Source of the DNA: Bacteroidota bacterium
Lineage (GTDB): Bacteria; Bacteroidota; Bacteroidia; Cytophagales; Cyclobacteriaceae
Length of the DNA: 64,000 nucleotides
Assembly (NCBI GenBank): GCA_018266055.1
Contig: JAFDYT010000002.1
Span: 205,657-269,656, forward strand
Direction of reading: 5' to 3'
Part shown: piece after piece, positions 7,625-16,781 of the stretch
Layout of the letters: each line of letters starts with the position of its first letter
Position numbering within the stretch: the first letter of the stretch is position 1
Translations under genes and position numbers: made by a program
The notes under the pieces: model-generated
Told to the model about the DNA's origin: nothing
Database searches by the model: none
Seen by the model: only the letters and a program-made list of their open reading frames with translations

Positions 7625-9271
7625 TTAGTCCACATTGTCATGCAAAAACTTATTGTTACCCAATAAATTGTTATCGTCATTCAAATTATATCGCGAGATA
7701 AACGACTCCGAAGAATGCGGCACGTCGGTGTCCACCTTTACGCCACGACGCAGGTACGCCGGCAGCGTCCACTTTTCGTTGAATTCTTCTTTCGTCATCT
7801 CCTGCTTTTTATTCGCTTTCAGTTTTTCGCGGCGCTCCTTAGCCTGCTGCTCCAGTCGTTCTTTGGTTTTGCGCACTTCCATCATGCCCTCGTCGTTGAT
7901 GATCTGGTCAGCCGCAATCTGATTGCCGATTTTAAATTCATCGTCTTCCAGGTAATGGATTTCTTCGCGTTCTTCGCTTATAGAGCTTTTGGTCTCGGTC
8001 TTAAACTCAAACACGTACGAACGCTCTGGCTCCTGATTTTCGAGCGGCTCCTCTTCGGGCTTGTTGAGCACCGGTTTTTCTACTGGCCGTTGCACAATTG
8101 GCTTTTCGATCGGCTTCTGAATCGCGGGCTTTTCCTGTTCGCGTAGTATCGGGCGGTCGCCGCCTTCTTCCTTCACGCGCAACTCAATTTCTGCGCCGCG
8201 CTGATTCACCGAATTATCCGCTTGGTCAAACAACGAAATCTGCGAGCGATCCAACTCATGCGTTTTCTTCTCGGATACTTTTTTCGAAATTTTTCCTTCC
8301 GTCATAAATCCGGTTGCAATCACCGTCACGCGAATGCGGTCACCAAGTCCGGCATCCACACCATGACCGAAGATCACCTCGGCTTCGTCGCCTGCTTGCC
8401 CCTGAATGTATTCCGTAATCGTGGTGAGTTCGTCCATCTGCAACTCGGCTTCTTCACCCGAGATGATCGACAAGAGAATTTTCTTGGCGCCCATGATGTC
8501 GCGGTTGTCAAGCAGCGGCGATGCCAGCGCCTGTTGCGCCGCTTTCACCGCACGGTTGTCTCCGCGCGTTTCAGCAGAGCCCATCACCGCGGCGCCGGCA
8601 TTGAGCATCACCGTACGCACATCCTGGAAGTCCACGTTCACATATCCTGCCAGCGTGATAATCTCGGCAATACCTTTTGCGGCAGTCGTCAACACATTGT
8701 CCGCCTCACCAAATGCCTGCCCGATCGACAGGTTACCGTAGATCTCGCGGAGTTTGTCGTTCAAAATAATCAGCACCGTATCGCAGCTCGCACGGAACGC
8801 CTCGATGCCCAGTTCGGCTTGCGATAGTTTTTTCTTTCCTTCAAAAGAAAATGGCACCGTAACAATCCCTACCGTGAGGATGTCCATGTCTTTGGCAATC
8901 TTGGCGATCACCGGTGCTGCACCTGTTCCGGTACCACCACCCATCCCTGCAGTCACGAAGATCATCTTTGTTCCTGCCAGCATCTCCCTGATCTGCTCCT
9001 TGCTTTCCAGCGCAGCGGCGCGGCCCACCTCAGGGTTGGCACCGCAGCCGAGACCTTCGGTAAGGGTAGCACCAAGTTGTAGCTTGTGCGGCACCGGGCT
9101 GCTGTTCAGCGCCTGCAAGTCGGTGTTGGCCACCACAAACTCGACATCCTTGATGCCTTGCTTATACATGTGGTTCACCGCATTGCTGCCACCGCCCCCT
9201 ACGCCGATCACTTTAATGATTGACTTGTGGTGCTTCGGCAGATCAAATTTGTATGATCCTGTTTCAAACAT
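7625..9271 (-). CDS. ftsZ: Cell division protein FtsZ
   Basis: This is the 548-residue tubulin-like GTPase that forms the division ring. The nucleotide-binding glycines VGGGGSNAV are at about 24-32, and the tubulin signature GGGTGTG is at 111-117. The core ends near residue 320. A long charged linker follows, with a repeated PIxKPIxxRPVEKPVLNKP-like stretch and EER/KERLEQQAKERREK helical segments. The C-terminal peptide LPAYLRRG (503-510) is the expected FtsA-docking motif, and a further 38-residue Asn/Asp-rich tail follows it. It is the last gene of the dcw operon, 186 bp downstream of ftsA with a repeat element in between. Confidence 0.98.
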   Translation of the reverse strand: MFETGSYKFDLPKHHKSIIKVIGVGGGGSNAVNHMYKQGIKDVEFVVANTDLQALNSSPVPHKLQLGATLTEGLGCGANPEVGRAAALESKEQIREMLAGTKMIFVTAGMGGGTGTGAAPVIAKIAKDMDILTVGIVTVPFSFEGKKKLSQAELGIEAFRASCDTVLIILNDKLREIYGNLSIGQAFGEADNVLTTAAKGIAEIITLAGYVNVDFQDVRTVMLNAGAAVMGSAETRGDNRAVKAAQQALASPLLDNRDIMGAKKILLSIISGEEAELQMDELTTITEYIQGQAGDEAEVIFGHGVDAGLGDRIRVTVIATGFMTEGKISKKVSEKKTHELDRSQISLFDQADNSVNQRGAEIELRVKEEGGDRPILREQEKPAIQKPIEKPIVQRPVEKPVLNKPEEEPLENQEPERSYVFEFKTETKSSISEEREEIHYLEDDEFKIGNQIAADQIINDEGMMEVRKTKERLEQQAKERREKLKANKKQEMTKEEFNEKWTLPAYLRRGVKVDTDVPHSSESFISRYNLNDDNNLLGNNKFLHDNVD

Positions 9272-9342
9272 GACTGTAATTATTTAGTGGTTGTTCGTGT
9301 TAAGTTGTAAGTCGTAAGTTTTAAGTGGGCGGTCCTTACGGC

Positions 9343-9418
9343 CGGGCTGTCGGCAGTCGCCATCCCACGCGCACCCGTTACCGGTGCCATGTCGGGCTCC
9401 AACAATGCCTCCATCCCT
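9343..9418 (-). repeat. Dispersed element, copy 1 (between ftsA and ftsZ)
   Basis: Two blocks are shared exactly with a second site at 34937-35003: a 19-bp block (9343-9361) and a 27-bp block (9392-9418). The unique spacer between them is 30 bp here and 21 bp in the other copy. On the minus strand both copies can be read as MEALLEP(D/E)xA...ATADSP, and the 9-bp length difference keeps that frame. It could be a mobile palindromic-type repeat or a small-peptide element; no transposase is nearby. Confidence 0.75.
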
Positions 9419-9457
9419 ACCGCAGTACGCACTCCATTATTCATGCCTACTATTTTT

Positions 9458-10765
9458 TTAATATTCATTTTTTCCGTCAAGGTCGTCGATCAACAGACCT
9501 TTTGTTTTATTCAAAATGTTCGAGAAGAAATCCGAAGTGGGGTTTTGCTTCTTTGCCACTTTTACTGGCTTCACTTCGGCGCGTTTTTCTTTATAGCGAT
9601 CTTCGCGTTCATCAAGTGAGCGGAAGCCTGCCAGCACGAGGCCTACCGCAGTAGCATACATCGGGCTCTTCACCGCTTCGATCTTGCTCTTGCCCAGGTG
9701 CTCGTTCGGATAGCCGATGCGCGTGTCCATGCCGGTCATGTACTCCACCAGTTGCTTTAGACACGCAAGCTGTGAACCACCGCCGGTGATTACAATTCCT
9801 CCGGCCAACCGATTCTCGTATCCTGAGTTGATGATCTCCGTGTGCGCCATCTCGATGATCTCTTCCATGCGCGCCTGGATAATGCTGCTCAGGCTCTTCA
9901 CGGAGATTTCCTTAGCGGTTCTGTTGCGGATGCCGGGAATAGAAACGATTTCATTCGGGCTGGCTTCTTCGGCAATGGCTTTACCAAAGCGGGTCTTCAA
10001 CTGCTCGGCTTGTTTTGCCATCACCATCAGTCCATGCTGAATGTCGGTGGTAAGGATATTTCCGCCGAACGGAATCACCGCCGTGTGGCGAATGATGCTG
10101 TCGTGAAACACAGCGATGTCCGTCGTTCCACCGCCAATATCAATCAGGCAAACTCCGGCTTCTTTTTCTTCCTCGCTCAACACCGCCAGGCTCGAACTCA
10201 GGGGCTCAAGAATCAAGTCTTCAATTTCCAACCCGCCACGACGCACACACTTGTTGATGTTGTTGATGGCGCTGGTTTGCGCCGTAATGATGTGGAAGTC
10301 GGCCTCCAGCTTCACGCCACTCATACCAACTGGGTCTTTGATACCTTCCTCATAATCTACGGTATAATCCTGTGGCATCACGTGAATGATCTCACTGCCC
10401 GGCGGAATCACAATGCGATACATGTCTTCCGTCAGGCGGTTTACATCTTCAATGCTTACCTCGTCGTCGTTCGAGGTACGCGTGATGCTGCCGTGATGGA
10501 TGGAACTGCGGATGTGCTGACCTGCGATGCCCACGTTGACCACACCGATGTCGATGCCGCTCATGTCGCTGGCTTCTTTGATCGCCTTCTCAATGGCGAA
10601 CACGGTCTTTTCTATGTTGGTCACAATCCCTTTGATCACGCCTTCGCTCTCGGCTTTGCCCATACCCAATACTTCGAGCTTGCCGAATTCGTTTTTGCGA
10701 CCCACGATCGCGCATATTTTTGTCGTCCCGATATCAAGCCCGACAACTATTTTTTCCGTTTCCAT
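9458..10765 (-). CDS. ftsA: Cell division protein FtsA
   Basis: This 435-residue actin-fold ATPase tethers FtsZ to the membrane and recruits later division proteins. The phosphate-1 motif VGLDIGTTKI is at about 8-17; the phosphate-2 motif CLIDIGGGTTD is near 200; GGIVITGGGSQL near 335 is the adenosine motif. The SHS2-type 1C domain lies between about 80 and 165. The C-terminus (FFSNILNKTKGLLIDDL) could be the amphipathic membrane-targeting helix. The ATG is at 10763-10765, about 100 bp after ftsQ. Confidence 0.98.
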   Translation of the reverse strand: METEKIVVGLDIGTTKICAIVGRKNEFGKLEVLGMGKAESEGVIKGIVTNIEKTVFAIEKAIKEASDMSGIDIGVVNVGIAGQHIRSSIHHGSITRTSNDDEVSIEDVNRLTEDMYRIVIPPGSEIIHVMPQDYTVDYEEGIKDPVGMSGVKLEADFHIITAQTSAINNINKCVRRGGLEIEDLILEPLSSSLAVLSEEEKEAGVCLIDIGGGTTDIAVFHDSIIRHTAVIPFGGNILTTDIQHGLMVMAKQAEQLKTRFGKAIAEEASPNEIVSIPGIRNRTAKEISVKSLSSIIQARMEEIIEMAHTEIINSGYENRLAGGIVITGGGSQLACLKQLVEYMTGMDTRIGYPNEHLGKSKIEAVKSPMYATAVGLVLAGFRSLDEREDRYKEKRAEVKPVKVAKKQNPTSDFFSNILNKTKGLLIDDLDGKNEY

Positions 10766-10794
10766 TTTTTTATTGATTATGAGTGGTTGTTTGT

Positions 10795-10830
10795 CTATCT
10801 GTTAATTGTTATCTGTTATCAGCTAATCGA
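10795..10830. repeat. GTTAT-rich intergenic repeat (copy 2) between ftsQ and ftsA
   Basis: Short words of the type CTGTTAATTG, TTATCTGTTATC and AGCTAATCG are repeated within 36 bp. They resemble the palindrome families at 7570-7622 and 61634-61701. It occupies the ftsQ-ftsA gap, one of the two wide gaps in an otherwise tight dcw operon. Confidence 0.4.
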
Positions 10831-10867
10831 TTCACTTTCTACTTTACTCTTTCTACTTAAAACTTTC

Positions 10868-11632
10868 TTACTCTGCAATCACCTGTCCTTCGTATTCCAA
10901 ATTCACTCGTTCGTATTTCGTCCAGCCTCGCTGCGGCAAAATCATCTTATAAAAAATCATCAACTTCCTGAACTTCAATTCAATGTTTTCCGCTTTACCA
11001 AACTCCACTTTCTGGCTCGTCACCTGCGGGTAGATCGTGATTCGTCCGTCGGCACCGATGTCGAGCTGCGCCACCTGTGCTTTCCAGAACTTGTCGTCGT
11101 TGATGAATTCAATCATCTCCAGTATCTGCTTTCCTTCCTCAATCTTGTTGAGGTCTTCGCTCTCCAGCAGTTTCTTTACAAAGGCTCCGCTGATGAGCAA
11201 TACCCGCGATGTATATTTTTCCGACACCGGCATCACTACACCGTCTTCGGCGATGTATGCATCGGGTGCATCTTGCTGCACAATCCGCGCGATGGGCCGC
11301 CGCAACTCAACGTTCACAATCAAATTACCTTTCAAGTCGCCAAATAGCTGAGCGTCGAGAATGTGTTTGTCGTAACGAAGCTTCCCTTCAATTTCCTTTA
11401 GGTCAATCCGGTCAATACCAATTCCCTTTATCGGCTGCCCTGAATTCTCCACGAGCTTGAGCACATCGGCTTCATCCATAAAATGATTTTCGTGGCCGTT
11501 GTCAAGGTCAATTACAATATCCTTGCACACACTCCCGCCCTGCTTGCGCTCACTGAAGGCAATCAGAAATGAAACGCCGAGTAGCGCTGCCGCCACTTTT
11601 ATTTTAGTTCGTATGTTCCACTTCAGTTTCAT
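10868..11632 (-). CDS. ftsQ: Cell division protein FtsQ/DivIB
   Basis: This 254-residue bitopic membrane protein has a short cytoplasmic N-terminus, one hydrophobic segment (about 12-26) and a periplasmic part. The region after the membrane (DIVIDLDNGHENHFMDEADV to about residue 110) fits a POTRA-like domain, followed by the FtsQ domain with PVSEKYTSRVLLISG. Position between murC (6-bp gap) and ftsA supports the call more strongly than similarity, since FtsQ diverges fast in Bacteroidota. It links FtsA/FtsZ-level events to the septal synthase FtsW-FtsI. Confidence 0.92.
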   Translation of the reverse strand: MKLKWNIRTKIKVAAALLGVSFLIAFSERKQGGSVCKDIVIDLDNGHENHFMDEADVLKLVENSGQPIKGIGIDRIDLKEIEGKLRYDKHILDAQLFGDLKGNLIVNVELRRPIARIVQQDAPDAYIAEDGVVMPVSEKYTSRVLLISGAFVKKLLESEDLNKIEEGKQILEMIEFINDDKFWKAQVAQLDIGADGRITIYPQVTSQKVEFGKAENIELKFRKLMIFYKMILPQRGWTKYERVNLEYEGQVIAE

Positions 11633-11638
11633 TACTTC

Positions 11639-13024
11639 TTATCGCACTTTACTTTTCAATAATTCTTTAATCGGTTTCACCAGGGTGTCGATATCGCCGG
11701 CACCCACTGTGGCAAGCACTTCAATGTTCATCGCATCAAGCTGGTCGAGCACTTCGTTTTTAGCGCACCGTATTTTCACCGGACTTGTAATCTGCTGAAA
11801 GAGCATGTCGCTGGTTACACCGGGTATCGGCAGTTCGCGCGCCGGATAAATGTCCATCAGCAACACTTCGTCGGCGAGGCTCAGGCTTTTTGAAAACCCT
11901 TCAGCAAAGTCGCGCGTGCGCGTGAACAAGTGCGGCTGAAATACCACCGTTATTTTCTTGCCGGGATACATCGACTTCAATGATTTTAAAAACGCCTCAA
12001 TCTCTGCGGGGTGATGCGCATAGTCGTCGATGTACACCAGCTTCTCCGTACGAATCATAAATTCAAAGCGGCGCTTCACGCCCGTGAAGGAAGCCAGTGC
12101 CTCGCGAATTGTTTTCTCGTCGATGCCGAGTTGCAAGGCTACCATCGTGGCAGCGATCGCGTTTTCCATGTTATGAAACCCGGGGACGCCAAGCTGAATC
12201 TTCTCGATCGTGAGGCCTGGGCCTTTCAGATCGAATTCAAAAAATCCGTGTTGCGCCTGAATGTTGCTGGCAAAAAATTGTCCCCGATTGGTTCCGTAAC
12301 TTTTTTTCTTAATATCTTTTATTTCATCGGCAAGCGATGCAATGGATTCATGAATGATCAGATGTCCACCCTTGTTGATCTGATTCATAAAATCTTTGTA
12401 GGCCGAAAGCATCTGAAGATGATCGCCGTAAATATCCAAGTGGTCAGCGTCGGCAGAAGTGACAACGGCCGTTTGCGGAAACAACCGAAGGAACGAGCGG
12501 TCGAACTCATCGGCCTCGGCCACCATGATCGTCGAAGGACTTACCTTACCGTGCATCACCAGGTTCGATTCGTAGTTGGCCGTGATGCCACCCAGGAAAG
12601 CTACCATGTCTTTGCCGGCTGTTTTCAAAATATGCGCGATCAACGACGAGGTGGTAGTCTTGCCATGTGTACCCGCTACCGCTATCGTCTTGTAATTTTT
12701 TGTCAACATCCCGAGCACTTCCGAGCGCTTCACAATGGTAAAGCCGCCGCTCTTCAGGTACTCGTGCTCTTTGTGATCTTTCGGGATAGCCGGCGTGAAG
12801 ATCACTAAGGTTTTCTCTTTGGTAAGATAGCCGGGAATCATTTCGATGCGATCTTCAAAATGAATTTCCATGCCTTCTTCCATCAGCTCGTGTGTGAGCG
12901 GTGTAGCCGTGCGGTCATAGCCCGCCACCTTCAATCCGGAATGCTTAAACCAACGCGCCAGCGCGCTCATGCCGATACCACCGATACCGAGAAAATAAAT
13001 GCTATCGTAGTTTTTCAGGTTCAT
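11639..13024 (-). CDS. murC: UDP-N-acetylmuramate-L-alanine ligase MurC
   Basis: This 461-residue Mur ligase adds L-alanine to UDP-MurNAc in the cytoplasm. An N-terminal nucleotide-binding glycine loop, FLGIGGIGMSALA, is at about 11-23. The ATP loop AGTHGKTTTSS is near 117-127, and the catalytic-region MVAEADEFDRSFL is near 168. IDDYAHHPAEIEA (about 333) is the MurC C-terminal signature. Its start overlaps the murG stop in TGATG (13022-13026). Confidence 0.97.
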   Translation of the reverse strand: MNLKNYDSIYFLGIGGIGMSALARWFKHSGLKVAGYDRTATPLTHELMEEGMEIHFEDRIEMIPGYLTKEKTLVIFTPAIPKDHKEHEYLKSGGFTIVKRSEVLGMLTKNYKTIAVAGTHGKTTTSSLIAHILKTAGKDMVAFLGGITANYESNLVMHGKVSPSTIMVAEADEFDRSFLRLFPQTAVVTSADADHLDIYGDHLQMLSAYKDFMNQINKGGHLIIHESIASLADEIKDIKKKSYGTNRGQFFASNIQAQHGFFEFDLKGPGLTIEKIQLGVPGFHNMENAIAATMVALQLGIDEKTIREALASFTGVKRRFEFMIRTEKLVYIDDYAHHPAEIEAFLKSLKSMYPGKKITVVFQPHLFTRTRDFAEGFSKSLSLADEVLLMDIYPARELPIPGVTSDMLFQQITSPVKIRCAKNEVLDQLDAMNIEVLATVGAGDIDTLVKPIKELLKSKVR

Positions 13025-14133
13025 CAGGCAATCAGTTTTTCAATTTCGTTTACAATTTCTTCCGTAGCGTTTGGCTTGGCCAGCGTAGCAATATTCTCGC
13101 TCAGCGTTGCGCAGCGTTGCGCATCGAACAATAGCTTCAAAGCCTCACTCACCAGGCTTCCACGCGCATCGGCATCACGCACTAAAACGGCAGCATCTTC
13201 ATTCACTAAGGCCATCGCATTTTTTGTCTGATGATCTTCAGCCACGTTAGGCGAAGGCACAAGAATCGCAGGACGCTTGGCCAGGCATAATTCTGAAATC
13301 GCCAGCGCACCAGAGCGGGAGATCACCACATCGGCAGCGGCATAGGCAATGTCCATCTGGTTGAGAAAATCATGAATGCGAATCTGGCGAAGGTCTTTGT
13401 CCTTCACTTGAGCCTTCACACTTTCAAAATATATTTTACCTGTCTGCCAGATCACTTGCACATCCGCTTCGATCAACGAATCGAGGCCAGCAAGAATGCT
13501 TTCGTTAATGGTACGAGCGCCGAGGCTTCCGCCGAGGATCAGCAACGTGCGTTTGTGTTCGCTAAAAGCAAAGTGAGCAATCGCTCGTTCTCTTTTTGAT
13601 TCGATGTCGAGAATATCCTTGCGCACAGGGTTGCCGGTAAGCTGAATTTTTCCTTGCGGGAAATATTTCTCCATTCCCGTATAGGCCACACAAATACGTT
13701 GCACTTTATTGCCCAAGCGTTTGTTGGTCAGGCCGGCATAGGAGTTCTGTTCCTGGATCAGCGAAGGGATTTTATTTTTTACAGCAGCCAGCATGATCGG
13801 GCCACTGGCATATCCGCCTGTTCCGATCACTGCATCGGGTTTGAATTTCCTTACTATCCTTCCGGCAGAAACATAACTGCTGATCAACTTGAATGGGAAG
13901 AGCAGATTCTTCAGCGACAAGCTCCGCTGTAATCCACTGATCCAAAGTCCGATTATTTTATATCCTGCCTCGGGCACGCGGGTCATTTCCATTTTGCCCT
14001 GCGCACCGACAAAGAGGATTTCTACATCCGGGTGACGTTCTTTGAATTTATTCGCGATAGAAACAGCCGGGAAGATATGACCTCCTGTGCCGCCTCCGCT
14101 AATGATCAATCGATATGGTTCTTTTCCTTTCAA
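13024..14133 (-). CDS. murG: UDP-GlcNAc:lipid I GlcNAc-transferase MurG
   Basis: The 369-residue peripheral membrane glycosyltransferase makes lipid II from lipid I. The N-terminal glycine loop GGGTGGHIFPA is at about 12-22. GTGGYASGP (about 105) and the LILGGSLGA loop (about 197) are family motifs, and SRSGALAISEL (about 277) lies in the UDP-GlcNAc-binding site. The start is TTG (14131-14133): the only upstream in-frame codons before a TAA are non-start codons. It overlaps murC at its 3' end (TGATG). Confidence 0.97.
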   Translation of the reverse strand: MKGKEPYRLIISGGGTGGHIFPAVSIANKFKERHPDVEILFVGAQGKMEMTRVPEAGYKIIGLWISGLQRSLSLKNLLFPFKLISSYVSAGRIVRKFKPDAVIGTGGYASGPIMLAAVKNKIPSLIQEQNSYAGLTNKRLGNKVQRICVAYTGMEKYFPQGKIQLTGNPVRKDILDIESKRERAIAHFAFSEHKRTLLILGGSLGARTINESILAGLDSLIEADVQVIWQTGKIYFESVKAQVKDKDLRQIRIHDFLNQMDIAYAAADVVISRSGALAISELCLAKRPAILVPSPNVAEDHQTKNAMALVNEDAAVLVRDADARGSLVSEALKLLFDAQRCATLSENIATLAKPNATEEIVNEIEKLIA

Positions 14134-14184
14134 AAAATTTCTTAGATGACGCTCTATTTTTCTTTCTCTATTTAGTGGTGTTTC

Positions 14185-15363
14185 TTATGCCGCTTTTGCC
14201 TCCATGTTTTTACCATCAGGCTGAGGCGAAGCGGAAGACTCCGTCTGTCCCCAGTTTTCTTCCTGTTCACCTCTGCTCACACTTAATATTATTCCGATCG
14301 ATATTCCCGTGAACACCATTGCGGTTCCTCCCATACTTACCAGCGGAAGTGGCTGCCCGGTGATCGGACCGAGGCCCACTACGACACCCATGTTCACCAT
14401 CGCCTGACAGACCAAATCGAAACTCAGCCCCGCCGACAACAACCCGCCAAAAGCTCGCTCACTATTATAGGCCGCCTTCATACCCCGATGGAGCAAAAGG
14501 ATATAAAGGATGACCACAATGACTCCACCAATCATTCCGTATTCTTCGATGACAATCGCATACACAAAATCAGAATAGGGATGCGGAAGGATATTCCGTT
14601 GATCGCTATTGCCCGGACCCTTTCCAAAAATTCCGCCCGTAGCAACTGCAATGCGTCCATGCTTCGCCTGGAATGGAAGTTCAGATCCGTTCACAAAGCT
14701 GGTGATACGATTAATCGTCGTTTCCCACCGCGTTCCCATCTTTAAGCCTATGCCTCCTGCAAGCAAACCCACAAGCACTAACATCGCGAGGTATTTCACC
14801 GGAACTCGGCCGATGAACATGATCAGCATACACGTGGCGAACAACAATACAGCTGATGAAAAATTTGACAGTGCGATGAGTCCGCAGATCATGCCGCACC
14901 AGAATAAAATTGGAATCAGCGATTCTTTGATGTCATCAATGTTTTGCTGGCGCTTCGAGAGCATACTCGCGAGGTTGATGATCAGCGCTAAACTCGCAAA
15001 GTCCGAAGGCTGAAATGAGCCGAAGATCGGCACGCTGATCCACCGCGCGGCGTTATTCAACGATGTACCAAACCTGAAGGTGTACAACAGCAGTGGAATA
15101 CTGATCCACAAACCGAGTCGTGAAAGTTTTGAGTAATAACGATAGTCGATTTTATGCGCTACCCACATGCAGGCTAGCCCCAGAAATACCATGCCGGTAT
15201 GCTTGAGCAACAACCACTCCGTGCTCGCTGTGCGCTTGTACGCAAGCGTTCCAATTGAGCTGTACACTACCAAAATACTAATGAGCGACAGTGCAAACAC
15301 GACCGCCCATATCACGCGGTCGCCCTGCAAGTTTTTGTCAGCCCAGTCTTTTAGTTTTTTCAT
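14185..15363 (-). CDS. ftsW: SEDS-family septal glycosyltransferase FtsW
   Basis: The 392-residue protein has about ten membrane helices and belongs to the SEDS peptidoglycan polymerases. The conserved HPYSDFVYAIVIEEYGMIGG segment includes the catalytic-site aspartate, and GLGPITGQPLPLVSMGGTAM near 335 is the family's C-terminal signature. It polymerises lipid II together with the transpeptidase FtsI encoded upstream in this operon. A cytoplasmic tail rich in Glu, Ser and Ala follows the last helix. The ATG is at 15361-15363; the gap from murD is 51 bp. Confidence 0.96.
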   Translation of the reverse strand: MKKLKDWADKNLQGDRVIWAVVFALSLISILVVYSSIGTLAYKRTASTEWLLLKHTGMVFLGLACMWVAHKIDYRYYSKLSRLGLWISIPLLLYTFRFGTSLNNAARWISVPIFGSFQPSDFASLALIINLASMLSKRQQNIDDIKESLIPILFWCGMICGLIALSNFSSAVLLFATCMLIMFIGRVPVKYLAMLVLVGLLAGGIGLKMGTRWETTINRITSFVNGSELPFQAKHGRIAVATGGIFGKGPGNSDQRNILPHPYSDFVYAIVIEEYGMIGGVIVVILYILLLHRGMKAAYNSERAFGGLLSAGLSFDLVCQAMVNMGVVVGLGPITGQPLPLVSMGGTAMVFTGISIGIILSVSRGEQEENWGQTESSASPQPDGKNMEAKAA

Positions 15364-15414
15364 ATTCCTTTTTTAAAAGAATTCAGAATATTCAATTGAT
15401 ATACTCTGTGTCCT

Positions 15415-16764
15415 TTATCCATTATTCTTAATTAACTCCGCCACCGCTTCCCTAAACTGATTTCCCCGGTCCTCATAGTTCTTGAACAAATCAAAACTGG
15501 CGCATGCGGGCGATAGCAAAACCACATCGCCTTTCTGTGCTACCTTCAATGCCAACGAGGCAAGTTCCTTCACACTTTGTGTTTCGTAGATCTTGTCTAC
15601 AACATTGTCAAAAGCCTTGTGAAGTTTCGAGTTGTCTTTGCCGAGGCAAATCAACACGCGAACTTTTTTGCGAACCTGGTCTTCAATCAACTTATAGTCA
15701 TTGCCTTTGTCGATTCCACCCGCAATCCATACCAGCGGACCTTCGTAACTACCTAGTCCGTAAATAACAGAGTCCACGTTTGTGGCTTTCGAATCATTGA
15801 CAAACTCAACGCCGTTGATCGTGCCTACCGATTCCAGTCGATGAGGTGCGTTCTTAAATGTTTTTAATCCAGCCCGGATCGATTCTACGGAAACGCCAGC
15901 CAACTTCACAGCAGTTACGGCTGACATCGTATTTATCAGATTATGCGGACCTTTCAGCGTTGTATCTTTCTGATCGATTTCGAATGAGTTACCCTCGAAA
16001 CTGAAATTCATTTTTGTCCCTTCTGCATGAACGCGCGTCGTTCTTTCCTTCAAAGAAACTTTTACTTGAGATGGTGTGGTTTTTCTCTTTGCAATTTCAG
16101 CTGCGATCACTTCATCATCGGAACAATAAATGAAATGGTCATCAGTTTGCATGGATTGTATCAACTGAAATTTTGAGTTGATGTAATTCTGCATCTGATA
16201 TTCGTAGCGGTCAAGATGATCAGGCGTAATGTTGAGCAAGATTCCGATGTGCGGTCGGAATGTCTTTGTACCATCCAACTGAAAGCTGCTAATCTCAATC
16301 ACATACCAATCGTGATGTTCAGTAGCAACTTTGCGCGCAAGGCTTTCACCTACATTCCCGGCAAGGGCCACGTTCATTCCGGCCGATTTCATCAAATGAT
16401 ACGTAAGCAAGGTAGTAGTGGTCTTGCCGTTGGTGCCAGTAATGGCAATGACCTTACCTTTGAGATAGCGAAATCCAAATTCAAGCTCGTCGATGATTTC
16501 GATCTCTTTGGCTCTTGCCTTTTTAATCATCTCCGCTTTTTCAGGAATGCCTGGGCTCTTGATAATTAATTGAGCATCAAGAATTTTTTCCTCCGTGTGT
16601 TTTCCTTCTTCAAAGGCAATGCCGTGCGCAACCAATTCGGACTTATAGTTTTCTTTGATTGCACCCATGTCGGAGACAAACACATCAAAGCCTTTGGCTT
16701 TCGCCAGCAGCGCAGCGCCTGTTCCGCTTTCTCCTGCTCCTAATATGACAACTCTATTTTTCAA
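15415..16764 (-). CDS. murD: UDP-N-acetylmuramoylalanine-D-glutamate ligase MurD
   Basis: This 449-residue cytoplasmic Mur ligase adds D-glutamate. It has an N-terminal Rossmann-like loop VILGAGESGTGAA (about 5-17), the ATP loop [13 protein letters not shown] (about 109-121), and FVNDSKATNVDSV near 307, the MurD signature. The start codon is TTG (16762-16764); an in-frame stop four codons upstream leaves no ATG or GTG alternative. It follows mraY by 17 bp. Confidence 0.97.
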   Translation of the reverse strand: MKNRVVILGAGESGTGAALLAKAKGFDVFVSDMGAIKENYKSELVAHGIAFEEGKHTEEKILDAQLIIKSPGIPEKAEMIKKARAKEIEIIDELEFGFRYLKGKVIAITGTNGKTTTTLLTYHLMKSAGMNVALAGNVGESLARKVATEHHDWYVIEISSFQLDGTKTFRPHIGILLNITPDHLDRYEYQMQNYINSKFQLIQSMQTDDHFIYCSDDEVIAAEIAKRKTTPSQVKVSLKERTTRVHAEGTKMNFSFEGNSFEIDQKDTTLKGPHNLINTMSAVTAVKLAGVSVESIRAGLKTFKNAPHRLESVGTINGVEFVNDSKATNVDSVIYGLGSYEGPLVWIAGGIDKGNDYKLIEDQVRKKVRVLICLGKDNSKLHKAFDNVVDKIYETQSVKELASLALKVAQKGDVVLLSPACASFDLFKNYEDRGNQFREAVAELIKNNG

Positions 16765-16781
16765 ATTCTTATTTCAAATAA

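Noticed and set aside
8098..8827. Plus-strand frames opposite ftsZ
   Set aside because: Antisense shadows of a strongly coding gene, with composition dictated by the ftsZ codons.
9280..9480. 66-codon minus-strand frame between ftsZ and ftsA
   Set aside because: It starts inside ftsA and is composed largely of the dispersed repeat; not called as a gene, though its MEALLEP part is discussed as a finding.
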